From NCBI GenBank assembly GCA_001603615.1, contig LUZL01000172.1:1-6099 (forward strand): DNA of 6,099 bases, written 5' to 3'. Below the pieces are notes generated by a model. That model worked only from the letters and a program-made list of their open reading frames with translations. It was not told the origin of the DNA and did no database searches. Position 1 is the stretch's first letter; every line of letters begins with the position of its first letter. This document shows positions 1 to 6,099 of this stretch, piece after piece. Made by a program: the position numbers and the translations under genes. This DNA comes from Bacteroidales bacterium Bact_20 (GTDB lineage Bacteria > Bacteroidota > Bacteroidia > Bacteroidales > DTU049).

Positions 1-243
1 GAATCTATACTTACAACTTTTACATTGATAGACTTGCCTACCATCACTAATACCAGCTTTAGATACATGCTCATAATCACATCTAGGACAGATAGGAGCA
101 GTAGATAAAATCTTTATTCTTTGATAATCTAGAGCTGTCAACTTATTTTCTGTGAGAAATTCGTAGAGATTATCTAGGAATTCGCGTTTGCCTTCTTTGG
201 TTAGAGTCAGCATTTCTGCTATAACTTCTGATGAATATTCCAT
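1..243 (-). CDS. Zinc-ribbon transposase, IS1595/IS1-like, N-terminal part (runs off the left edge)
   Basis: Reading down from the ATG at 243, the frame stays open for 81 codons to the first base of the window, so the 3' part is missing and no stop is visible. Residues 1-50 are a charged helical region (MEYSSEVIAEML...). Residues 52-77 form a zinc ribbon with Cys52, Cys55, Cys74 and Cys77 (CPRC, then QVYQCKSC and YRF). A CPxC / G-x-Q-x-Y-x-C-K-x-C / F pattern at the N-terminus is typical of IS1595-family and IS1 InsA-type transposases, where it precedes a DDE/DDN catalytic domain that would lie outside the window. An in-frame ATG at 285 would add 14 residues. I prefer 243 because a TAnnTTTG box lies between the two starts and the A-rich run before 243 fits a Bacteroidota leader. 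Hand-counted GC is 82 of the first 240 bases, similar to gcvP, so composition does not mark it as foreign. No terminal inverted repeat or target duplication is recognisable. A non-transposase zinc-ribbon protein remains possible. Confidence 0.72.
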   Translation of the reverse strand, partial: MEYSSEVIAEMLTLTKEGKREFLDNLYEFLTENKLTALDYQRIKILSTAPICPRCDYEHVSKAGISDGRQVYQCKSCKYRF

Positions 244-260
244 AATTTTTTTAATTTTTT

Positions 261-268
261 CAAAAGTA
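261..268 (-). promoter_or_regulatory. Candidate -7 promoter box of the transposase gene
   Basis: On the minus strand these bases read TACTTTTG, an exact match to the Bacteroidota -7 consensus TAnnTTTG. It ends 17 bases before the ATG at 243. I see no TTG about 17-23 bases upstream of it, so only the -7 element supports the call. Such AT-rich octamers can occur by chance. Confidence 0.4.
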
Positions 269-328
269 ATTAAAATATTTAACATGAAAAGTTAAACATA
301 AATGTTTTATTCAAAAGTTTTTGTTTTT

Positions 329-369
329 TAAATGTGAGCAATAATCTTTTAGATTATTGCTCACATTTA
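329..369. terminator. Perfect 19-bp stem-loop between hemW and the transposase (terminator-like)
   Basis: The arms TAAATGTGAGCAATAATCT (329-347) and AGATTATTGCTCACATTTA (351-369) are exact reverse complements around a 3-base loop (348-350). It lies about 50 bases after the hemW stop and about 85 bases before the transposase ATG. In the minus direction, which is the direction of the genes, the stem is followed by an A-rich stretch rather than a U-tract. In the plus direction it is followed by TTTTCCCC, so the core stem has the tail ATTTATTTT, closer to an intrinsic terminator. It may end or stabilise the hemW transcript, or shield the transposase from readthrough. The structure is certain on paper; the role is inferred. 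Confidence 0.55.
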
Positions 370-419
370 TTTTCCCCACAATTCCATCCTCTATCATTTT
401 TCTTTTATCATTTCTTATT

Positions 420-1604
420 TTACAAAAACAAATCTATTAATATTCTATCCATTATTAACCATCCCTCTTCAGTTAAATAAATCTTATTATTTTTTTTAAT
501 CAGATATTCACTTGGTATCTTTTCAGATTGTTTTATAAAATATTGAATCACATTTTTATCAAATCTTTTAGCTAATTCATTCACATCTATGCCATCTTTT
601 AGTCTTAACCTTGTCATTATATATTCATTAAATATATTTTTCTCATTTAATATTTCATATTCCAAATCTATATTATTATTTTCTAATGTTTTATTATAAT
701 TCCTTAATGATGCTGTGTTCCACATTCTTACAGGATGAATATAGCTATGTGCTGAAGGTCCTAATCCTAAGTAATTTTTTTGTGTCCAGTATGAAATATT
801 ATGTTTACTTTGATAGTTTGGCAAAGAAAAGTTAGATACTTCATAATGTTCATAGCTATGATTTTTAGCATATAAATACCATTGGTAAATATTTGTTAGT
901 GTATCATTATCATTTTGCATTATTTCAGGGTGTTCGTTTACTAGTTTTGATAATCTTGTTTTCTTTTCTATTGTTAAAATATATGATGAGAAGTGTGGTA
1001 TATTGTAGTCTGATATTAGTTGAAAATTATTTTGTAAATCTTCTATATTTTCATCTGGTAAACCAATTATAAAATCTAGGCTTAGATTATTTATTCCTAT
1101 ATTTTTTATTATTTCTATTGCATTAATTATTTGTTCTGTATTATGTTTGCGTCCTAAAAATTTAAGATGTTTTTCATTAATATTTTCTACACCAAGGCTT
1201 ACTCTATTTATGCCCAAATCTTGCCATCCTTTTACTAATTCTTTTGTTATATCTTCTGGATTAGCTTCTATTGTTATTTCTATGTTTTCATCTAATTGAT
1301 GATTTTTATTTATCTCATTAAATATTTTTGATAAATCAATTATTGATAGCATAGATGGAGTGCCACCTCCTAAGTATATTGTTTTTAGCTTATCGGATAA
1401 TAAAAAATCTTTTAATTTTATTTCATTTATCAAAGCTTCTACAAATTGATTTTTTGCATTATCATTTAGATATAATGTGGAGTAGAATGAGCAATATGGA
1501 CATCTATATCTACAAAATGGGATATGTATATACAAATGTTCTGCTTTGGAGTAGTCGTAATCAGACAATATTAGGGTTATATTATCTAATATTTTATTAT
1601 TCAT
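420..1604 (-). CDS. hemW: HemW-type radical SAM protein (heme chaperone, HemN-like family)
   Basis: The protein has 394 residues, slightly longer than E. coli HemW (about 378). The radical SAM motif YIHIPFCRYRCPYCSF has Cys31, Cys35 and Cys38, which would bind a [4Fe-4S] cluster. There is no fourth Cys at position 40 (it is Phe), which separates HemW from true HemN coproporphyrinogen dehydrogenases (CxxxCxxCxC). Further family motifs are GGGTPSML (79-86), IEANP (112-116), GLPDE (181-185), YEVSN (254-258) and HNISYW (268-273), the HNxxYW motif linked to heme binding in HemW. The C-terminus (RLRLKDGID, then LTEEGWLIMDRIL) matches the HemW winged-helix end. HemW proteins bind heme and are thought to deliver it to membrane respiratory enzymes; they are often mis-annotated as oxygen-independent coproporphyrinogen oxidases. 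Glu140 replaces the usual Gln of the GVQS motif. The ATG at 1604 gives about 15 residues more before the Cys motif than E. coli has, and there is no closer Met. It follows rpe by 47 bases with no visible promoter box, so the two are probably cotranscribed. Confidence 0.9.
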   Translation of the reverse strand: MNNKILDNITLILSDYDYSKAEHLYIHIPFCRYRCPYCSFYSTLYLNDNAKNQFVEALINEIKLKDFLLSDKLKTIYLGGGTPSMLSIIDLSKIFNEINKNHQLDENIEITIEANPEDITKELVKGWQDLGINRVSLGVENINEKHLKFLGRKHNTEQIINAIEIIKNIGINNLSLDFIIGLPDENIEDLQNNFQLISDYNIPHFSSYILTIEKKTRLSKLVNEHPEIMQNDNDTLTNIYQWYLYAKNHSYEHYEVSNFSLPNYQSKHNISYWTQKNYLGLGPSAHSYIHPVRMWNTASLRNYNKTLENNNIDLEYEILNEKNIFNEYIMTRLRLKDGIDVNELAKRFDKNVIQYFIKQSEKIPSEYLIKKNNKIYLTEEGWLIMDRILIDLFL

Positions 1605-1651
1605 TTAAATATTTTTAAATTATCTAGTTGATATATGGTTGAGAAGTATAA

Positions 1652-2308
1652 TTATTTTTTCAGTTCTTTAATTACTTCTAAAGGATTATAAGCTTTGAAA
1701 ATAGAAGTGCCTGCTACTATTATATCTACGCCAGCATTAATTAATTCTTTAGCATTTTCTAAATTTATTCCTCCATCTATTTCTATTAGGCAATTTAATT
1801 TTTCTTTTTCTATAAAATTGCTTAGTTTCTCAACTTTTTTGATAGTAAAGGGTAAAAATTCTTGTCCTCCAAATCCTGGATTTACTGACATTATTAATAC
1901 GAAATCTATATAAGGTAAATTGTCATATATGAGTTCTACAGAAGTAAATGGATTTAATACTAAGCCTGCTTTTACATTATTGTTTTGTATTTTTTGTATT
2001 AATGAATGATGATGTATGTTTTGTTCTACATGGACGCTGATCATTGATACACCTATATTAAACAATCTATCAAAATATTGCTCAGGTTTCTCTACCATCA
2101 GATGAACGTCTAATGGTTTTTCACAAATAGTAGCTACTTGCTCTATCAGTGGAAATCCTATTGAAATATTTGGTACGAAATGTCCATCCATTACATCTAT
2201 ATGTAGATAGTCTGCTTCGCTAATGTTGATGAGTTCTATTTCTTTTCTTAAATCTAAAAAATTTGCTGATAATAATGATGGAGCTACTTTTATTTGTTTT
2301 TTAATCAT
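1652..2308 (-). CDS. rpe: Ribulose-phosphate 3-epimerase
   Basis: This cytoplasmic enzyme interconverts D-ribulose 5-phosphate and D-xylulose 5-phosphate in the pentose phosphate pathway. The 218 residues are full family length and form one (beta/alpha)8 barrel. The motifs appear in the expected order: APSLLSANF (9-17), LHIDVMDGHFVPN (35-47), DVHLMVEKP (67-75), SVHVEQ (91-96), MSVNPGFGGQEF (140-151), EIDGGI (176-181) and VAGTSIF (198-204). The metal ligands expected from known Rpe structures are present: His36, Asp38, His69 and Asp178, with Asp38 and Asp178 as the likely acid/base pair. The phosphate loops GFGG (146-149) and GTS (200-202) are intact. Nothing is truncated. The ATG at 2308 starts right before the conserved first strand. 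It has its own -7 box 23 bases upstream and leads into hemW 47 bases downstream. A paralogous sugar-phosphate epimerase such as AlsE is less likely given the canonical Rpe motifs. Confidence 0.96.
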   Translation of the reverse strand: MIKKQIKVAPSLLSANFLDLRKEIELINISEADYLHIDVMDGHFVPNISIGFPLIEQVATICEKPLDVHLMVEKPEQYFDRLFNIGVSMISVHVEQNIHHHSLIQKIQNNNVKAGLVLNPFTSVELIYDNLPYIDFVLIMSVNPGFGGQEFLPFTIKKVEKLSNFIEKEKLNCLIEIDGGINLENAKELINAGVDIIVAGTSIFKAYNPLEVIKELKK

Positions 2309-2331
2309 AAATAATTCTCTTTATATTGTTT

Positions 2332-2339
2332 CAAAATTA
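2332..2339 (-). promoter_or_regulatory. Candidate -7 promoter box of rpe (and hemW)
   Basis: The minus strand reads TAATTTTG, an exact TAnnTTTG match, ending 23 bases before the rpe ATG. The same octamer at nearly the same distance precedes the outer-membrane protein gene. No TTG is visible about 17-23 bases upstream, so the -33 element is missing or degenerate. The predicted leader is very short, about 16-18 bases, with AAAGAGA as the only weak ribosome-binding candidate. Confidence 0.45.
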
Positions 2340-2350
2340 ACTATAAATTC

Positions 2351-2400
2351 TAATATTTTAAATAATAATTTGGTAAATGATTATTTGAGGAGAAATATTA
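2351..2400. repeat. Nested AT-only inverted repeats after the outer-membrane protein gene
   Basis: TAATATTT (2351-2358) pairs with AAATATTA (2393-2400), enclosing AAATAAT (2360-2366) paired with ATTATTT (2380-2386). The structure starts just after the stop of the outer-membrane protein gene and could help end its transcript. All pairs are A-T and there is no clear U-tract, so it is weak and may be chance in such an AT-rich spacer. Confidence 0.25.
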
Positions 2401-2401
2401 T

Positions 2402-4078
2402 TTAGAAATTATAAGTAACTCCTGCCACAAAATTAATCTTATAGCTAGGTAGATGCCAGTAGTAATATTGTGGTTTACTCAATATATTGTATACATTTAG
2501 GTAAAAAGATAGAGAATTATTAAATAAATATTCTACTCCTGCATTCCAATCTACAAATGGAGAAAGCTCAATAGTTTCAGTTGAAAAGTCAGGTTTTATC
2601 TGGCAAGCATATCTTTTGCCAATGAATGACACATTAGTACCTACAATGAATTTTTTAGCAAAAAGATATTTTATATCTATGGTAGATATTATATTAGGTT
2701 CATGCCATGGTTTATCTTCAGTTTTAGTTTCTATATAGTTATATTTAAAAAATAAATTAATATTTAGTTTATCGCTATAATATTTGAAATTAGCAAAAGG
2801 AGTAAGCACTGTGGTAGTATCATAAATGACATTAAATCTAGTATATGGTCTAAATAGTGTATCATTTATAAAATATGCATATTCATTTGTTTTGCCATAG
2901 TTAGCACCAATTTCAAATTGTAATTGATTAAATAATTTACTCACTAATGATCCTGAGAAATATTGACGCCAAATTACAGGAGTTGGTTTAATAAATTGAT
3001 GAATAAAAGGATTTAAATGATACAGTGAGTCGAGTGAATACACATCCGTGAAGCTACCATATTTGGCATGTAATTCGAAAATTTCAGGTACAAAAATTAA
3101 TTTGCCTGCTATATATGGAAAAACTCTAACTTTACCAATAGAATCTGCTATTACATCAAAGGTGGCTCCTAGTTTCAATGACCATATTTTTTCTTGTAAT
3201 TGATATGAAAGCAGGGTGTTTAAAACTCCAAAATTATATTTCTCTATTGTATTATCTTCAAAGAAATGATTATACTTCAGATAAATTCCTGGTGTCTGAG
3301 TAATATTTTTAAATGGCAGCCATTTAACATTTTGATAAATATTAGCTGATGCACCTACTCTATATTCATTATTTTTCAGATATGTAGGTAGCATGGTCCC
3401 TGATATATTATATTCTTGTTTTAAATCATTAGGATTATTTGAATTTGTAATAGCATTAAAATTGAAGTTTATTAAATTATATCTTTGCAGATAATCTTTT
3501 TTAGTCAGAGTATCATCTGGATATTCAGATTGTCTAAAGCCATAATAGTGAATAATTTTTGCTTGGTATCCAGCTGATAATGTGAGAGTAAATCTATTTT
3601 TTATCCATTCTACATATCCATTTATGTTATGCTCCCAATGATTAGGGTTACCATAATTAGAAATTTTACCATAAAATCCATTACCATCATAAGAGACACC
3701 ATAATTGGTTTTTGTTTTAATAGAATTAGCTAGAGAGAGGTGCCATTCTGCCATTTTATTTCCCATACCAAATTTAGCGTAGTTAGAATTGATATGATCT
3801 ATTGGCTCTTTTCCCAATTTAATTGGTTGTAGAGTAGATGGTGTATATGTAATAAAAATAGGGTGAGGAAAAATAGAATATTGTAATTGGCGTTTATCAA
3901 TTTTTTCTTCTTCTAAAGTAGGTTGTAAAACTGGTTTGGCTAAATCTGGTAACTCTGGTTTATATTCTCCTACTACGATAACCCTCTCATCATATTTTTT
4001 AGTAGTATCAGTCTTTTGTGCATTATTGATTATAGGTATAATAAATAATAATATTATTAAGAAAATATATCTTTTCAT
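2402..4078 (-). CDS. Outer-membrane beta-barrel protein of unknown function
   Basis: The 558-residue product starts with a clear Sec signal peptide: Lys2-Arg3, a hydrophobic core at 4-17, and probable cleavage at NNA20|Gln21. Residues 28-60 contain VIVVGEYKPELPDLAKPVLQ, followed by YSIFPHPIF and PIKLGKEP. This resembles a Bacteroidales barrel family I recall, in which a Y-x-P-x-x-x-D-A-x-K-like stretch and a '...VGEPL' stretch precede the barrel; this match is from memory. From about residue 99 (NYAKFGMGN) to the end, the sequence alternates aromatic/hydrophobic and polar residues in the manner of transmembrane beta-strands, with many Tyr, Asn and Gly. It ends in LNVYNILSKPQYYYW and a last strand finishing in Phe558, as expected for the BAM beta-signal. 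There is no room for a TonB-receptor plug of about 150 residues and no TonB box is seen, so a TonB-dependent transporter is unlikely despite the likely automatic label. The substrate is unknown. The gene has its own promoter and looks monocistronic. Confidence 0.82.
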   Translation of the reverse strand: MKRYIFLIILLFIIPIINNAQKTDTTKKYDERVIVVGEYKPELPDLAKPVLQPTLEEEKIDKRQLQYSIFPHPIFITYTPSTLQPIKLGKEPIDHINSNYAKFGMGNKMAEWHLSLANSIKTKTNYGVSYDGNGFYGKISNYGNPNHWEHNINGYVEWIKNRFTLTLSAGYQAKIIHYYGFRQSEYPDDTLTKKDYLQRYNLINFNFNAITNSNNPNDLKQEYNISGTMLPTYLKNNEYRVGASANIYQNVKWLPFKNITQTPGIYLKYNHFFEDNTIEKYNFGVLNTLLSYQLQEKIWSLKLGATFDVIADSIGKVRVFPYIAGKLIFVPEIFELHAKYGSFTDVYSLDSLYHLNPFIHQFIKPTPVIWRQYFSGSLVSKLFNQLQFEIGANYGKTNEYAYFINDTLFRPYTRFNVIYDTTTVLTPFANFKYYSDKLNINLFFKYNYIETKTEDKPWHEPNIISTIDIKYLFAKKFIVGTNVSFIGKRYACQIKPDFSTETIELSPFVDWNAGVEYLFNNSLSFYLNVYNILSKPQYYYWHLPSYKINFVAGVTYNF

Positions 4079-4102
4079 ATTAAAAAAGTATCAAATTTTA
4101 GA

Positions 4103-4131
4103 CAAAATTAAAAAAATATTTACAGAAACAA
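4103..4131 (-). promoter_or_regulatory. Candidate Bacteroidota-type promoter of the outer-membrane protein gene
   Basis: On the minus strand, TTG (4129-4131) is followed after 18 bases by TAATTTTG (4103-4110). This matches the Bacteroidota sigma-ABfr pattern of a TTG-type -33 element and a TAnnTTTG -7 element, with acceptable spacing. The -7 box ends 24 bases before the ATG at 4078, which predicts a leader of about 17-19 bases. It is the only promoter in the window with both elements visible. Confidence 0.6.
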
Positions 4132-4210
4132 TAAAAAGCTTTAAAAATTCTTATAAATTTTTCTTAAACTCAGAATATTTAGATTACACAGTACAATAAT
4201 TAAACAACCA

Positions 4211-4281
4211 AGCAATTTCTTACTTATTACATTCTCAGTAGATATATTTATTGACTAAATTGCTAACTTCTAAGTCAATAA
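4211..4281 (-). other. Interlocking inverted repeats just after gcvP (possible pseudoknot or terminator)
   Basis: TTATTGACT (4248-4256) and AGTCAATAA (4273-4281) form a 9-bp stem with a 16-base loop, starting 9 bases after the gcvP stop. AAATTGCT (4257-4264), which lies inside that loop, is the exact complement of AGCAATTT (4211-4218) further along the minus-strand transcript. The topology is that of an H-type pseudoknot. The 4211-4218/4257-4264 pairing is followed on the minus strand by a U-rich stretch (TGGTTGTTTAATT) and could alternatively be a weak terminator. The repeats are seen directly; any function is inferred, and short AT-rich repeats can arise by chance. Confidence 0.35.
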
Positions 4282-4290
4282 GTCGCAATA

Positions 4291-6099
4291 TTATAACAAA
4301 TCCTCTATCCAAGTACAAACAATATTTCTATCACCATAGGCATCATCTATACGAGCTACAGGTGGCCAATATTTATCTTTTAGAGTAACAGCAGCTTTTT
4401 CTCTAGAGTAAGGTAAATCCCAGTTTTCACTGATAACTTTTTGTAGAGTATGAGGCGCATTTCTTAATGGGCTTTTGTCTAATTCTATTTTCCCATTTAT
4501 TACTTCGTCAATTTCATTTTTAATAGAAATCATTGCTGAGATGAATCTATCTAATTCAGATAAAGGTTCACTCTCAGTAGGTTCTACCATCAGAGTTCCA
4601 TGTACAGGGAATGCTACTGTAGGTGCATGAAAGCCATAATCCATCAAACGTTTAGCAATATCTAATTCTGTTACTCCATAAGTACGGAAAGGATTGCAAT
4701 CTACTATAAATTCATGAGCAGAAAATCCTTTGGAGCCTACATATAATATTTTATAGTAAGGGTCTAATTTTTTTCTTAAATAGTTAGAATTTAGAATAGC
4801 AATTTTAGTGGAAGCTCTCAGTCCTTCATCACCTAGCATTTTAATATATAGATAAGAAATGGGCAAAATGAATGCACTACCAAAAGGAGCAGCAGCTACA
4901 GTATTCACAGAATGAGTAATAATACCTTCAGGGTGAAATGGATGAGATGGTAGATAAGGAGTGAGATGTTTAGCTACACAAATAGGCCCCATACCTGGAC
5001 CACCACCACCATGAGGTATAGCAAATGTTTTATGCAAATTGAGATGGCAAACATCAGCTCCCATAAGGCCAGGAGAAGTAAAACCTACCTGAGCGTTCAT
5101 ATTAGCTCCATCCATGTATACTTGACCACCATATTGATGTATTGTATTTATTATATCTAAAATATTATCTTCGAAAACACCATGAGTACTAGGATATGTT
5201 ATCATAAGAGCTGCTAAATTATCGGCATTTTCTTTTGCTTTATTTTTTAAATCTTCTATGTCTACATTTCCAAATTCATCTGTTTTCACTACTACTACCT
5301 TCATCCCTGCAGTTACTGCACTAGCAGGGTTAGTACCATGAGCAGATGCTGGTATCAAGCAAATATTTCTATAACCTTGCCCTAGAGCTTCATAATAAGC
5401 TCTGATAGTTATCAAGCCAGTATATTCACCGGATGCTCCACTGTTGGGTTGAAAGGTTATACTGTCCATTCCAGTAATTTTTACTAATAATTGCCCCAGT
5501 TCATTTATCAATTCCAAATAGCCCGCTACTTGATCTTTGGGAGCATAAGGATGCACGTTAGCAAAGCCAGGCCATGAGAGATGAAGAAGTTCAGTAGATG
5601 CATTGAGCTTCATAGTGCAGCTACCCAATGGTATCATTGTTCTATCTAAAGCCAAGTCTCTATCAGCTAATTTAGCTAGGTATCTCATCATCGCTGTTTC
5701 ACTATGATAAATATTAAATATTTTCTGCTGCATATAATCGCTCTTACGATGAAACTTGTCTTCAAAAGTAATTATTTGAGTATTTTTCATTTCACCGCAT
5801 TTGAATGTTGTAGCTTCTTTACCAGTAAATTTAGCAAAAATAGTGAGTAGTAGATTCACATCATTCATAGTAGTAGGTTCCCCTAGGCTGATACCGAGCT
5901 CTTTGTCATTTATATATCTTACATTTATATTATTTTCTATTAATTTTAGTTTGAGAGCATCCATGTCTACAAATGCTGGTAATTCTATTCTAATAGTATC
6001 AAAGAAGTTTTTATTTTTTTGAATATAACCGTATTTTTGAATCTCTTGTGCTAGCAAACCTGTTAATTTATTGATATGAGCAGCTATTTCTCTAATACC
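4291..6099 (-). CDS. gcvP: Glycine dehydrogenase (decarboxylating), P-protein of the glycine cleavage system, 5' end outside the window
   Basis: P-protein decarboxylates glycine with PLP and passes the aminomethyl group to the lipoyl arm of GcvH; with GcvT and Lpd it feeds one-carbon units into tetrahydrofolate. The frame runs from the stop at 4291 to the right edge without interruption, giving 602 visible residues of a family usually about 950 long. A TTG at 6057 could be taken as a start, but the 14 codons before it (GIREIAAHINKLTG) continue the conserved GLREIA-type family sequence, so it is internal. Numbered from the right edge, conserved blocks include MIPLGSCTMKLN (155-166), PNSGASGEYTG (218-228), PASAHGTNPASA (250-261), and NLHKTFAIPHGGGGPGMGP (354-372) with Lys357 (codon 5029-5031) as the expected PLP Schiff-base lysine and a glycine-rich loop after it. 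The C-terminal PTESE and YGDRNIVC blocks are intact. The N-terminal homologous half continues into the C-terminal half in one frame, so this is the fused one-chain form, not split gcvPA/gcvPB. Its promoter is outside the window. Confidence 0.96.
   Translation of the reverse strand, partial: GIREIAAHINKLTGLLAQEIQKYGYIQKNKNFFDTIRIELPAFVDMDALKLKLIENNINVRYINDKELGISLGEPTTMNDVNLLLTIFAKFTGKEATTFKCGEMKNTQIITFEDKFHRKSDYMQQKIFNIYHSETAMMRYLAKLADRDLALDRTMIPLGSCTMKLNASTELLHLSWPGFANVHPYAPKDQVAGYLELINELGQLLVKITGMDSITFQPNSGASGEYTGLITIRAYYEALGQGYRNICLIPASAHGTNPASAVTAGMKVVVVKTDEFGNVDIEDLKNKAKENADNLAALMITYPSTHGVFEDNILDIINTIHQYGGQVYMDGANMNAQVGFTSPGLMGADVCHLNLHKTFAIPHGGGGPGMGPICVAKHLTPYLPSHPFHPEGIITHSVNTVAAAPFGSAFILPISYLYIKMLGDEGLRASTKIAILNSNYLRKKLDPYYKILYVGSKGFSAHEFIVDCNPFRTYGVTELDIAKRLMDYGFHAPTVAFPVHGTLMVEPTESEPLSELDRFISAMISIKNEIDEVINGKIELDKSPLRNAPHTLQKVISENWDLPYSREKAAVTLKDKYWPPVARIDDAYGDRNIVCTWIEDLL

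Noticed and set aside
280..298. Small inverted repeat TTTAAC/GTTAAA upstream of the transposase
   Set aside because: Six A/T-dominated base pairs in very AT-rich sequence are expected by chance, and the position does not match an operator or a terminal repeat I recognise.
392..415. Near-tandem repeat of TATCATTT (392-399 and 406-413) just after hemW
   Set aside because: There are only two short copies in a pyrimidine-rich, low-complexity stretch, with no sign of a larger repeat array or CRISPR-like spacing.
1355..1618. Plus-strand open frame of 87 codons inside hemW
   Set aside because: It overlaps strongly conserved hemW sequence, including the radical SAM Cys motif, on the opposite strand. 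Its product is Tyr/Leu/Ile-rich without recognisable motifs, as expected for an antisense shadow in AT-rich DNA.
3936..4199. Plus-strand open frame of 87 codons spanning the barrel-protein start and the spacer
   Set aside because: It is antisense to the signal peptide coding region and continues into AT-rich spacer, giving a Lys/Ile/Phe-rich product without motifs. The barrel gene and its promoter explain the region.
4966..5160. Plus-strand open frame antisense to the PLP-lysine region of gcvP
   Set aside because: The opposite strand carries a highly conserved catalytic block, and the product shows no family features.
6057..6057. TTG at 6057 as the start of gcvP, giving a 588-residue protein resembling a stand-alone gcvPB subunit
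   Set aside because: The upstream 14 codons to the edge are open and match the conserved GLREIA-type sequence of the fused P-protein, and 588 residues exceeds the usual GcvPB length. The gene simply runs off the window.
1..6099. Search for a new multi-gene system, RNA genes or CRISPR
   Set aside because: All sizeable genes are housekeeping or a single barrel protein, with no repeat-spacer pattern, no tRNA or rRNA sequence in the spacers, and no gene cluster of linked unknown function.

Overview
The window is AT-rich, and every gene I can support lies on the minus strand. Read in the direction of transcription (right to left) the order is gcvP (5' end cut off by the right edge), an outer-membrane beta-barrel protein, rpe, hemW, and the first 81 codons of a zinc-ribbon transposase cut off by the left edge. 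The best guess for the source is a low-GC member of Bacteroidota or a close relative. Three things point there: exact TAnnTTTG-type -7 boxes just upstream of three of the starts, A/T-rich leaders without a clear Shine-Dalgarno sequence, and an outer-membrane barrel whose N-terminal pattern resembles proteins I know from Bacteroidales. I cannot name a genus.

Layout. 4291-6099: C-terminal two thirds of the one-chain glycine dehydrogenase (P-protein) of the glycine cleavage system, including the PLP lysine. 4079-4290: a 212-base spacer with two interlocking inverted repeats next to the gcvP stop and a good promoter next to the following gene. 2402-4078: a secreted beta-barrel protein of unknown function. 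2309-2401: a short spacer with a -7 box for rpe. 1652-2308: ribulose-phosphate 3-epimerase. 420-1604: HemW-type radical SAM protein, 47 bases after rpe with no promoter box between them, so probably cotranscribed. 244-419: a 176-base spacer with a perfect 19-bp stem-loop and a -7 box. 1-243: N-terminal part of an IS1/IS1595-like transposase.

How the genes fit together. GcvP (one-carbon and glycine metabolism), Rpe (pentose phosphate pathway) and HemW (heme handling) are housekeeping functions with no shared pathway. The barrel protein has its own promoter and looks like an independent unit. The only accessory element is the transposase at the left edge. I see no defence system, CRISPR array, phage module, RNA gene or new multi-gene system here. 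The points worth a second look are the shared promoter architecture, the perfect hairpin between hemW and the transposase, a possible pseudoknot after gcvP, a Gln-to-Glu change at a likely SAM-contact position of HemW, and the uncharacterised barrel family.
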